Below are positions 17,305 to 25,721 of a stretch of 64,000 nt of DNA, piece by piece. The notes below the pieces were generated by a model. The model had not been told where the DNA came from, searched no databases, and worked only from the letters and a program-made list of their open reading frames with translations. Each line of letters opens with the position of its first letter. The stretch's first letter is position 1. Source of the stretch: Lachnospiraceae bacterium UBA7182 (lineage in GTDB: Bacteria > Bacillota > Clostridia > Lachnospirales > Lachnospiraceae); NCBI GenBank assembly GCA_002491115.1, contig DKVI01000041.1, positions 50,322 through 114,321 on the forward strand, read 5' to 3'. The translations under genes were made by a program, and so were the position numbers.

Positions 17305-18927
17305 ATGGCGAAAGAATTAAAACATGGCGTAGACGCCAGAACGGCATTAGAGGCCGGTGTAAATAAACTTGCGGATACAGTCAGCGTAACCTTAGGACCC
17401 AAAGGAAGGAACGTAGTGCTTGACAAGCAGTTCGGAACTCCGCTGATCACCAACGACGGTGTGACCATCGCAAAAGAAATCGAGCTTGAGGACGCGTTTG
17501 AGAATATGGGCGCGCAGCTTGTAAAAGAAGTGGCAACCAAGACCAACGATGTGGCAGGCGACGGCACCACCACCGCTACGGTTCTGGCACAGTCCATGAT
17601 CAACGAAGGCATGAAGAACCTGGCAGCAGGCGCGAATCCGGTTGTATTAAGGAAAGGTATGAAGAAAGCGACCGACTGCGCAGTAGAAGCGATTGCAGCC
17701 ATGAGCAGCAAAGTAACCGGCAAACACCAGATGGCAAGAGTTGCGGCAATCTCCGCAGGCGACGACGAAGTAGGCAACATGGTGGCGGATGCCATGGAGA
17801 AAGTGGCCAACGACGGCGTAATCACCATCGAAGAGTCCAAGACCATGAAGACCGAGCTGGACGTTGTGGAAGGTATGCAGTTTGACCGCGGCTATATTTC
17901 CGCATATATGGCTACCGATACGGAGAAGATGGAAGCGGTTCTGGACGATCCGTATATCCTGATTACCGACAAGAAGATCAGCAATATCCAGGAGATCCTT
18001 CCGGTACTGGAGCAGCTGGTGCAGTCCGGCAAGAAGCTTCTGATCATTGCAGAGGATATTGAGGGCGAAGCGCTTACAACGCTTGTTCTGAATAAGCTGC
18101 GCGGCACCTTCACTGCTGTAGGCGTGAAAGCGCCTGGTTACGGTGACAGAAGAAAAGCGATGCTGCAGGATATCGCGGTCCTGACAGGCGGTACGGTTAT
18201 TTCCGAGGAAGTGGGTCTGGAGCTGAAAGATACGACCATCGAGATGCTTGGCCGTGCAAAATCCGTAAAAGTCCAGAAAGAGAACACGGTCATTGTAGAC
18301 GGACTTGGAAGCAAGGAAGAGATCGAAAACCGTATTAAGACCATCAAAGCGGAGATGGATGTGACCAAATCCGAGTTTGATAAAGAAAAATTACAGGAGC
18401 GTTATGCAAAACTGGCAGGCGGCGTGGCTGTGATCCGTGTGGGTGCGGCTACCGAGACAGAGATGAAAGAAGCAAAACTCCGTATGGAAGATGCTCTGGC
18501 AGCTACAAGAGCAGCCGTAGAAGAGGGGATCGTATGCGGCGGCGGCGCGGCGTATATCCACGCTTCCAAGAAAGTGGAGAGCCTGGTAGACACGCTGGAA
18601 GGCGACGAGAGAACCGGTGCGAAAGTCATCTTAAAAGCGCTGGAGGCTCCGCTGTACCACATCGTGGCAAACGCAGGACTGGAAGGCGCCGTGATCATCA
18701 ACAAAGTGCGTGAGTCCGAGGACGGCGTCGGCTTTGATGCTTACAAAGAAGAATATGTAAATATGGTAGAAGCAGGTATCCTGGACCCGGCGAAAGTGAC
18801 CAGAAGCGCGCTGCAGAATGCTACCAGCGTTGCGGCTACTTTCCTGACCACCGAGGCATGCGTTGCCAATATCAAAGAAGAAGCTCCTGCCATGCCGGCA
18901 GGCGGCGGCGGAATGGGTATGATGTAA
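17305..18927 (+). CDS. groEL: Chaperonin GroEL
   Basis: A 540-residue ATP-dependent folding chamber subunit. It has the nucleotide motif GDGTTTATVLAQSMI, the equatorial N-terminal segment VSVTLGPKGRNVVLD and the family C-terminal tail GGGGMGMM. The ATG at 17305 after GGAGGAATC is the conserved start (MAKELKHG); an upstream in-frame start at 17275 would add ten residues absent from the family. Confidence 0.97.
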   Translation: MAKELKHGVDARTALEAGVNKLADTVSVTLGPKGRNVVLDKQFGTPLITNDGVTIAKEIELEDAFENMGAQLVKEVATKTNDVAGDGTTTATVLAQSMINEGMKNLAAGANPVVLRKGMKKATDCAVEAIAAMSSKVTGKHQMARVAAISAGDDEVGNMVADAMEKVANDGVITIEESKTMKTELDVVEGMQFDRGYISAYMATDTEKMEAVLDDPYILITDKKISNIQEILPVLEQLVQSGKKLLIIAEDIEGEALTTLVLNKLRGTFTAVGVKAPGYGDRRKAMLQDIAVLTGGTVISEEVGLELKDTTIEMLGRAKSVKVQKENTVIVDGLGSKEEIENRIKTIKAEMDVTKSEFDKEKLQERYAKLAGGVAVIRVGAATETEMKEAKLRMEDALAATRAAVEEGIVCGGGAAYIHASKKVESLVDTLEGDERTGAKVILKALEAPLYHIVANAGLEGAVIINKVRESEDGVGFDAYKEEYVNMVEAGILDPAKVTRSALQNATSVAATFLTTEACVANIKEEAPAMPAGGGGMGMM

Positions 18928-18956
18928 TTCCGCATAAAATCATAAGAATTTTCACA

Positions 18957-18985
18957 GAAGGACGTTGCAATATGCAGCGTCCTTC
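18957..18985 (+). terminator. Hairpin after groEL, overlapping the guaB promoter
   Basis: A 12-base stem (GAAGGACGTTGC, 18957-18968, with GCAGCGTCCTTC, 18974-18985, one G-T pair) and a five-base loop. The following bases (CTGTATAATG) are not a true T-tract, so termination may be weak. The -35 of guaB lies inside the stem. Confidence 0.5.
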
Positions 18986-18994
18986 CTGTATAAT
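18965..18994 (+). promoter_or_regulatory. Putative sigma-A promoter of guaB
   Basis: TTGCAA (18965-18970), an 18-base spacer and a perfect TATAAT (18989-18994), 42 bases before the guaB ATG. The -35 and most of the spacer are embedded in the hairpin that follows groEL. Confidence 0.65.
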
Positions 18995-19035
18995 GGGGAT
19001 ACAAAATATAAAACGAAAGAAAGAGAGGAAAAGAT

Positions 19036-20490
19036 ATGGGTAGAATTATCGGTGAAGGTATAACATTTGATGATGTTTTGCTGGTACCATCCTATTCGGA
19101 AGTGATTCCCAACCAGGTGAACCTGGAGACGTACCTGACGAAGGACATCAAATTAAATATTCCAATGATGAGTGCAGGTATGGATACCGTTACGGAATAC
19201 CGTATGGCGATCGCCATGGCAAGACAGGGCGGCATCGGTATCATCCACAAAAATATGTCAATTGAGGAACAGGCAGAAGAAGTGGATAAGGTAAAACGTT
19301 CTGAGAACGGTGTCATTACGGACCCATTTTCTTTATCTCCGGAACATACACTGGCAGACGCAGACGCTCTTATGGCAAAGTACCGTATTTCCGGCGTACC
19401 GATCACGGAAGGTAAGAAGCTGGTAGGCATTATTACTAACCGTGATTTAAAATTCGAGACAGACTATTCCAAACAGATCAAACAGTGCATGACATCCGAG
19501 AATCTGATCACTGCGCCGGAGGGGATTACGTTAGACGAGGCGAAGACGATTCTGGGCAGGGCCAGGAAAGAAAAGCTTCCTATTGTGGACAAGAATTTCC
19601 ATCTCAAAGGCCTGATCACCATCAAGGATATTGAAAAACAGATCAAATATCCGCTGGCGGCCAAAGATTCTCAGGGCAGACTTTTATGCGGAGCGGGAAT
19701 CGGCATTACGGCCAACGTGCTGGAACGGGCAGAGGCTCTGGTAAATGCCCATGTGGATGTCCTTGTGCTGGATTCTTCCCACGGCCATTCCGCCAATGTT
19801 ATCCGCTGCCTTAGAATGATCAAAGATTCCTATCCGGATATTCCGGTCATCGCCGGAAACGTGGCTACCGGAGAGGGCGCCAAAGCCCTGATTGAAGCAG
19901 GTGCGGACGCTGTAAAAGTAGGGATCGGCCCTGGTTCCATCTGCACCACCCGGGTCGTATCCGGCGTAGGCGTCCCGCAGATCAGCGCGATTATGGACTG
20001 CTATGAAGCGGCGAAAGAATACGGTGTACCGGTTATTGCCGACGGCGGCATCAAATATTCCGGCGATATTACGAAAGCCATCGCCGCAGGGGCCAATGTC
20101 TGTATGATGGGCAGTATCTTTGCAGGCTGCGATGAAAGTCCGGGTTCCTTTGAACTGTATCAGGGAAGAAAATACAAAGTATACAGAGGCATGGGTTCGA
20201 TTTCCGCCATGGAGAACGGCTCCAAAGACCGCTATTTTCAGAGCGACGCCAAAAAACTGGTTCCCGAGGGAGTAGAAGGCCGCGTGGCATACAAAGGCTA
20301 TGTGGAAGACACGATCTTCCAGCTTCTGGGAGGTCTTCGTTCCGGTATGGGCCTTTGCGGCGCGCCGGATGTGGAGACGTTAAAGACAGGCGCAAGATTC
20401 GTAAAGATTTCCGCCGCGTCTTTAAAAGAGAGCCATCCGCACGACATTCATATTACCAAGGAAGCACCCAATTACAGTGTGCATGAATAA
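19036..20490 (+). CDS. guaB: IMP dehydrogenase
   Basis: Oxidises IMP to XMP with NAD+, the rate-limiting step to GMP. The 484 residues form a TIM barrel interrupted by two CBS domains (about 96-205). The catalytic cysteine is C303 in GIGPGSICTTR. The NAD/IMP region VLDSSHGHSANV, VIADGGIKYSGDI and the flap region (YFQ...VPEGVEGRVAYKG) are all intact. GTP pools sensed by CodY depend on this enzyme, although nothing here shows direct coupling. Confidence 0.96.
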   Translation: MGRIIGEGITFDDVLLVPSYSEVIPNQVNLETYLTKDIKLNIPMMSAGMDTVTEYRMAIAMARQGGIGIIHKNMSIEEQAEEVDKVKRSENGVITDPFSLSPEHTLADADALMAKYRISGVPITEGKKLVGIITNRDLKFETDYSKQIKQCMTSENLITAPEGITLDEAKTILGRARKEKLPIVDKNFHLKGLITIKDIEKQIKYPLAAKDSQGRLLCGAGIGITANVLERAEALVNAHVDVLVLDSSHGHSANVIRCLRMIKDSYPDIPVIAGNVATGEGAKALIEAGADAVKVGIGPGSICTTRVVSGVGVPQISAIMDCYEAAKEYGVPVIADGGIKYSGDITKAIAAGANVCMMGSIFAGCDESPGSFELYQGRKYKVYRGMGSISAMENGSKDRYFQSDAKKLVPEGVEGRVAYKGYVEDTIFQLLGGLRSGMGLCGAPDVETLKTGARFVKISAASLKESHPHDIHITKEAPNYSVHE

Positions 20491-20511
20491 ATAACGGAAA
20501 GGATTCGGAAT

Positions 20512-22254
20512 ATGAGAAAGACAAAGATTGTATGTACGTTAGGCCCGTCCACGGACAATGAGGAAGTGCTGCGCCAGTTGATGCTGGAAGGCATGAACGT
20601 GGCGCGTATGAACTTTTCCCACGGTACACACGAAGAACAGAAGGTGCGTTTAGATACGGTCAAGAAGCTGCGGGAGGAATTAAACCTTCCGGTGGCCGCG
20701 CTTCTGGATACCAAAGGTCCGGAGATCCGGATCGGAGACGTGGAGGGCGGTAAACTGGAACTGAAAAAAGGCCAGACCTTTACCCTTACAACAGATGAGA
20801 TATTAGGTACCCAGGAAAAAGTGATGATCACCTACAAAGAATTATATAAAGACGTATGTCCCGGGGATTCTATTTTGATCGATGATGGCCTGATTGGTAT
20901 GAAGGTGCTGCGGATCGAAGGGAAAGAGATTGTCTGCCAGGTGAACAACGGAGGCTTTATTTCTAATCATAAAGGCGTCAATGTTCCGGGCGTGGAGCTT
21001 AAGATGCCTTTTGTCAGCAGGAAAGATTATGAAGACATTGTCTTTGCCATTGAGCAGAAGTTTGATTTCATTGCCGCGTCCTTTACCCGGACGGCGGAAG
21101 ATATTCTGGAGATCCGCAAGATCCTTCATGATAAAAACGGAGAGGGCATCAATATCATCGCCAAGATCGAGAATATGCAGGGCGTGGAGAACTGCGAGGC
21201 GATTCTTCGGGTGGCGGACGGTATTATGATTGCCAGAGGAGATATGGGTGTGGAGATTCCGTTAGAGGAAGTTCCCATTATCCAGAAAGAGCTGATCCAG
21301 TTGTCTGTTGCCAAAGGAAAGCCGGTCATTACGGCTACCCAGATGCTGGATTCCATGATGAAGAATCCGCGTCCGACCCGTGCGGAGACTTCCGATGTGG
21401 CCAACGCCATCTATCAGGGAACCAGCGCCATCATGCTGTCCGGCGAGACGGCGGCAGGCGCGTATCCTGTGGAGGCATTAAAAACCATGTCCCGCATTGC
21501 CGAGCGTACGGAACAGGATATTGATTATACAACAGAATTTAAACCCCGCAGGCTGGAGGAACGCCCCGACGTGACCAACGCCATTTCCCATGCTACCTGC
21601 ACCACGGCTATGGATCTGAAAGCCGCTGCCATCGTGGCAGTCACCAAATCGGGAAAGACAGTGGGAAGAATATCCAAATACCGTCCCAGCTGCCAGATCA
21701 TCGGCGGAGCCATGGACATGCGTGTCTGCCGTCAGTTAAATCTGATCTGGGGCGTCGTGCCGATTCAGATTGAGGAGAAGAGTACGGCGGACGATCTGTT
21801 CGACCATGCGGTCGGAGTGGCGGAACAAAAAGGACTGATCAAAAGAGGAGAACTGGCCGTCATTACGGCGGGCGTTCCTCTGGGGCTTTCCGGCACTACC
21901 AATATGATCAAGGTCCATGTGGCCGGCAACGCGCTGATCAGCGGCAAAGGCGGCAATAAGCTGAAACGCTCCGGCAATCTGTGCGTCTGCCACGATATGG
22001 ACGAACTGGAACAAAGCTTCCATATGGGAGACATCCTGGTAGTCAAAGAAACCACCAATGAGATGATGAGCAAGTTAAAAGACGCCACCGGCATTATTAC
22101 AGAGACCGGCGATCGTTATTCCCATGCGGCAATCGTAGGTATGGCTTTGGATATTCCGGTTATCGTGGCTGCCAGAAACGCTACGAGTATACTGAAATCC
22201 GGTACTTTTGTCACCATAGACGCAGAACAGGGAATCGTATACAGCGGCAGGTAA
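20512..22254 (+). CDS. pyk: Pyruvate kinase with C-terminal PEP-utiliser domain
   Basis: Converts phosphoenolpyruvate and ADP to pyruvate and ATP. The 580 residues start RKTKIVCTLGPSTDNEEVL and include LLDTKGPEIRIG, IIAKIENMQGVEN, MIARGDMGVEIPLEEVP and TATQMLDSMMKNPRPTRAE. After the usual C-terminal domain a further PEP-utiliser-like domain (about 500-580, with TGDRYSHAAIVGMALDIPVI) is present, as in Bacillus. It lies 21 bases after guaB and may share its transcript. Confidence 0.95.
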   Translation: MRKTKIVCTLGPSTDNEEVLRQLMLEGMNVARMNFSHGTHEEQKVRLDTVKKLREELNLPVAALLDTKGPEIRIGDVEGGKLELKKGQTFTLTTDEILGTQEKVMITYKELYKDVCPGDSILIDDGLIGMKVLRIEGKEIVCQVNNGGFISNHKGVNVPGVELKMPFVSRKDYEDIVFAIEQKFDFIAASFTRTAEDILEIRKILHDKNGEGINIIAKIENMQGVENCEAILRVADGIMIARGDMGVEIPLEEVPIIQKELIQLSVAKGKPVITATQMLDSMMKNPRPTRAETSDVANAIYQGTSAIMLSGETAAGAYPVEALKTMSRIAERTEQDIDYTTEFKPRRLEERPDVTNAISHATCTTAMDLKAAAIVAVTKSGKTVGRISKYRPSCQIIGGAMDMRVCRQLNLIWGVVPIQIEEKSTADDLFDHAVGVAEQKGLIKRGELAVITAGVPLGLSGTTNMIKVHVAGNALISGKGGNKLKRSGNLCVCHDMDELEQSFHMGDILVVKETTNEMMSKLKDATGIITETGDRYSHAAIVGMALDIPVIVAARNATSILKSGTFVTIDAEQGIVYSGR

Positions 22255-22278
22255 CAGACAGAGGAACGGTAAAATACA

Positions 22279-22749
22279 ATGGAATTTACACATTTTGATG
22301 AAAAAGGGAACGCCATTATGGTGGATGTGACAGAGAAGAATATAACTTCCCGCACAGCCATCGCGGAAGGCAGTATTCTTGTATCCGATGAAATTATGCA
22401 GGCTGTGACCGAGCAGAAAGTGAAAAAAGGAGATGTGCTGGGCGTATCGAGAGTGGCGGGAATTATGGCGGTCAAGCAGACTTCATCCATGATTCCCATG
22501 TGCCATCCGCTGCCCATCGGAAAATGCGCGGTGGATTTTGAACTGCTGCCGGATCAGAACCTGATCCGGGCAGTCTGTACCGTGAAAGTAGAAGGCCGTA
22601 CCGGCGTAGAGATGGAAGCGCTGCACGGAGTCAGCACAGCGCTTCTTACCATCTATGATATGTGCAAGGCCATCGACAAACGGATGGTCATAAAGGATAT
22701 ACACCTGGTGGAAAAGACAGGAGGGAAAAGCGGTAATTTTTATTTTTAA
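22279..22749 (+). CDS. moaC: Cyclic pyranopterin monophosphate synthase MoaC
   Basis: With MoaA, MoaC converts GTP to cyclic pyranopterin monophosphate, the first committed molybdenum-cofactor intermediate. The 156 residues include MVDVTEKNITSRTAIAEG, MCHPLPIGKCAVDFEL, GRTGVEMEALHGVSTALLTIYDM and the final KTGGKSGNFYF, all hallmarks. It ends tail to tail with moaA, overlapping by four bases. Confidence 0.95.
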   Translation: MEFTHFDEKGNAIMVDVTEKNITSRTAIAEGSILVSDEIMQAVTEQKVKKGDVLGVSRVAGIMAVKQTSSMIPMCHPLPIGKCAVDFELLPDQNLIRAVCTVKVEGRTGVEMEALHGVSTALLTIYDMCKAIDKRMVIKDIHLVEKTGGKSGNFYF

Positions 22750-23720
22750 CCGCCGATCTGGGACATCCTGCGCATTTCCTTTGCCCCTTCCCGGGCATCC
22801 ATATGGAACTGGTGTTCCGCCGGTTTTTTCAGGATCGCCTGTTCCATGGCTTTGCGGATCTGATCGTCCGGTTCGCCGGTGCGCACCATATGCTTTAAAT
22901 CAATTCCGTTCTGATAGTACAGGCACAGCTTGAGTATGCCATCGGCAGTCAGCCGGACCCGGTTGCAGGAATTACAGAATTTGCCGTGGATCGCGTCGAT
23001 AAAACCGATGCATCCTTTGAAATCAGGAAAATGGATATAGTCGGCAGGACCGTTTCCGCGGATTTCGGATACCCGGACGCCGTTCGGATAGCGTTCTTCC
23101 AGAAGCGTGATCAGTTCCTGCCTGCTGTAGCCTTCATATTGCTGTCCGGATCCGATGGGCATGATCTCGATAAAACGTACGTCCACCGGATATTCCTTTG
23201 CCAGGTTGACCAGGTCGAAAAATTCATGGTCATTGACGCCGCGCAGCAGGACTGAGTTGATCTTTGTTTTGATGCCTGATTCCACACAGGCGAGGATGCC
23301 TTCCATAACCTGGGGCAGATACGGCCGTTGGGTAATATGGTGGAAGGTGTCCGCCCGGAGCGTATCCAGGCTGATATTGATGCCGTCCGGATGGATTTCC
23401 CGCAGCTGCGGCATATATTCTGCCAGGAGAACCCCGTTGGTGGTGACTGTCACCTGGGAGACGCCGGGAACTTTTTTCAGTTCGGAAATAAAATCAAGGC
23501 ACCCCTTTCTGACGAAGGGTTCGCCTCCGGTAATCTTGAACTTCTGTATTCCCAGATCCGCCGCCAGACGGCAGATATGCAGAATCTCCTCGAAAGAGAG
23601 AATTTCTTCATGGGGAATAGAAGGAATGTCTTCAGGCATACAGTACTGGCATCTTAAATTGCACCGGTCGGTGACAGAGATGCGCATATAATCTATGGTT
23701 CGGTTATAATGATCTACCAT
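22746..23720 (-). CDS. moaA: GTP 3',8-cyclase MoaA
   Basis: A radical SAM enzyme of 324 residues acting before MoaC. The N-terminal CX3CX2C is C20, C24 and C27 in TDRCNLRCQYCMPE. The C-terminal second cluster motif is FCNSCNRVRLTADGILKLCL. TGGEPFVRKG is the SAM-binding GGE motif. The terminal GG used by MoaA (GG dipeptide) is present as the last two residues. AGAGGAACCCCC precedes the ATG, with a TATAAT-like -10 at 23771-23776 on the minus strand. No other moa genes are in the window. Confidence 0.95.
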   Translation of the reverse strand: MVDHYNRTIDYMRISVTDRCNLRCQYCMPEDIPSIPHEEILSFEEILHICRLAADLGIQKFKITGGEPFVRKGCLDFISELKKVPGVSQVTVTTNGVLLAEYMPQLREIHPDGINISLDTLRADTFHHITQRPYLPQVMEGILACVESGIKTKINSVLLRGVNDHEFFDLVNLAKEYPVDVRFIEIMPIGSGQQYEGYSRQELITLLEERYPNGVRVSEIRGNGPADYIHFPDFKGCIGFIDAIHGKFCNSCNRVRLTADGILKLCLYYQNGIDLKHMVRTGEPDDQIRKAMEQAILKKPAEHQFHMDAREGAKEMRRMSQIGG

Positions 23721-23844
23721 AATGGGGGTTCCTCTTTTCTGATTTGGTTAAAATTACTGATCTTGTTAAGATTATAACAAAAAAATCACGAAAAATACAG
23801 GGGCTTTTTGTTTCTTTTTGTGTAAAATATAAAATTTATGCAAT

Positions 23845-23873
23845 TTGCCAACAGTCCCGGCTTATGGTATACT
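23845..23873 (+). promoter_or_regulatory. Putative sigma-A promoter of asnS
   Basis: TTGCCA (23845-23850), a 17-base spacer and TATACT (23868-23873). The leader to the ATG is about 60 bases and is too short for a T-box. Confidence 0.65.
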
Positions 23874-23937
23874 GAGAAGATGCGGTATGCGTCCATACCA
23901 TGAGGAAAATATAGAGAAAACAAGAGGATTTTTAAAA

Positions 23938-25329
23938 ATGAAGATGACAACGATTCGAGAGCTATATAAGGACAGAGAATCCTATCTCGACAAAGAGGTT
24001 ACCGTCGGCGGATGGGTCAGAAGCGTGCGCGATTCCAAAAGCTTTGGTTTTCTGGTGCTGCATGACGGCACGTTTTTTGATACGCTTCAGATCGTATACC
24101 ACGACACCATGGACAATTTCGCCCAGGTCAGCAAACTGAACGTGGGTGCGGCTGTCATCGTGAAAGGAACACTGGTGGCTACGCCCCAGGCGAAGCAGCC
24201 TTTTGAGATCCAGGCGGCGAAGGTTACGCTGGAAGGGGCGTCCGCACCGGATTATCCTTTGCAGAAGAAGCGTCACACGTTGGAGTATCTGCGTACCATG
24301 ACCCACCTGCGTCCCAGGACCAATATGTTTCAGGCCGTGTTCCGTGTGCGTTCCCTGACCGCCTATGCAATTCACAGCTTTTTCCAGGAGAGGGGCTTTG
24401 TCTATGTACACACGCCCCTGATCACCGGCAGCGACTGTGAGGGCGCGGGAGAAATGTTCCAGGTGACGACCATGGATTTAAGTAATGTGCCGAAAGATGC
24501 CGGGGGAAGTGTGGATTTCACGCAGGACTTTTTCTGCAAACCTACGAACCTGACTGTCAGCGGACAGTTGAATGCCGAAACATTCGCCATGGCGTTTCGC
24601 AATGTATATACCTTCGGGCCTACTTTCCGGGCGGAAAATTCCAATACAACCCGTCACGCGGCGGAGTTCTGGATGATCGAACCGGAGATGGCGTTCGCGG
24701 ATCTGGAGGATAATATGCAGGTGGCGGAAGATATGTTAAAATATGTGATCCGCTATGTACTGGAACACGCGCCGGAAGAGATGCAGTTTTTCAATTCCTT
24801 TGTGGACAAGGGCCTGCTGGAGCGTTTAAACCATGTGGTGGATTCTGAGTTCGGCCATGTGACGTATACGGAAGCCGTTGAACTTCTGGAAAAGAACAAC
24901 GACAAGTTTGAATACAAAGTGTCCTGGGGGTGCGACCTGCAGACCGAGCATGAGCGTTATCTGACCGAGCAGATCTTCAAACGTCCGGTATTTGTGACGG
25001 ATTATCCCAAGGAGATCAAGGCATTCTATATGAAGATGAACGAGGACAATAAGACTGTAGCTGCCATGGACTGTCTTGTGCCCGGGATCGGGGAGATCAT
25101 CGGCGGAAGTCAGAGGGAGGACGATTATGAAAAGCTGTCCGCCCGGATGGACGAGCTGAAGCTTAAGAAAGAAGACTATGGGTTTTATCTGGATCTGCGC
25201 AGATACGGGACCACGCGTCATGCAGGATTCGGCCTTGGCTTTGAACGCTGCGTTATGTACCTGACCGGTATGGGCAACATCCGGGACGTTATCCCGTTCC
25301 CGCGAACCGTGAAAAACTGTGATCTGTAG
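23938..25329 (+). CDS. asnS: Asparaginyl-tRNA synthetase
   Basis: A class IIb synthetase of 463 residues. The N-terminal OB fold covers about 1-115 (VTVGGWVRSVRDSKSFGFL). The catalytic core carries FRAENSNTTRHAAEFWMIEPE (motif 2 region) and GFGLGFERCVMYLTGMGNIRDVIPFPR (motif 3). FCKPTNLTVSGQLNAE marks the AsnRS rather than AspRS family. The ATG at 23938 starts just before the conserved TTIRELY segment; a longer frame has no ribosome-binding site and overlaps the promoter. Confidence 0.95.
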   Translation: MKMTTIRELYKDRESYLDKEVTVGGWVRSVRDSKSFGFLVLHDGTFFDTLQIVYHDTMDNFAQVSKLNVGAAVIVKGTLVATPQAKQPFEIQAAKVTLEGASAPDYPLQKKRHTLEYLRTMTHLRPRTNMFQAVFRVRSLTAYAIHSFFQERGFVYVHTPLITGSDCEGAGEMFQVTTMDLSNVPKDAGGSVDFTQDFFCKPTNLTVSGQLNAETFAMAFRNVYTFGPTFRAENSNTTRHAAEFWMIEPEMAFADLEDNMQVAEDMLKYVIRYVLEHAPEEMQFFNSFVDKGLLERLNHVVDSEFGHVTYTEAVELLEKNNDKFEYKVSWGCDLQTEHERYLTEQIFKRPVFVTDYPKEIKAFYMKMNEDNKTVAAMDCLVPGIGEIIGGSQREDDYEKLSARMDELKLKKEDYGFYLDLRRYGTTRHAGFGLGFERCVMYLTGMGNIRDVIPFPRTVKNCDL

Positions 25330-25349
25330 GAAAAGGAGAAAATCATAAT

Positions 25350-25721
25350 ATGGCAGCAGGAGAGACACATACCCATACTGCGCCGGACGGAACCGTATAT
25401 GAGCATACACATGAACATGCCCATGAACCGGGGGCGGAACATGCCCACAGCCATGGACACACCCATACGAACACAAAAGCAGTGTTAAACCGGCTTTCCA
25501 GGGCCATCGGGCATTTAGAGTCCATCCGGCGGATGGTGGAGGACGGAAGAGACTGCAGCGAGGTGCTGATTCAGCTCTCTGCAGTCAAATCCGCCATCAA
25601 TAATACAGGAAAGGTCATACTGAAGGATCATATTGAGCACTGTCTGGTGGATGCGGTAGAGTGTGGGGATATGGACTCTATCGCTGATCTGACTGAGGCG
25701 ATTGACCGTTTTATTAAGTAG
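25350..25721 (+). CDS. CsoR/RcnR-family metal-sensing repressor with His-rich N-terminal extension
   Basis: A 123-residue four-helix repressor (DUF156). The core from about residue 43 (AVLNRLSRAIGHLESIRRMV) has the C-H-C metal set C69, H94 and C98 (DHIEHC), as in copper-sensing CsoR. Residues 1-40 hold 11 histidines (HTHEHAHE and HAHSHGHTH), an unusual extension that could bind Ni, Zn or Cu. No copper exporter is adjacent, so targets are elsewhere or unknown. AAAGGAG precedes the ATG. Its 3' end overlaps the convergent asnB by eight bases. Confidence 0.85.
   Translation: MAAGETHTHTAPDGTVYEHTHEHAHEPGAEHAHSHGHTHTNTKAVLNRLSRAIGHLESIRRMVEDGRDCSEVLIQLSAVKSAINNTGKVILKDHIEHCLVDAVECGDMDSIADLTEAIDRFIK

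Noticed and set aside
23874..23937. A T-box or riboswitch before asnS.
   Set aside because: The leader from the predicted transcript start is only about 60 bases and lacks the T-box sequence and specifier hairpin.
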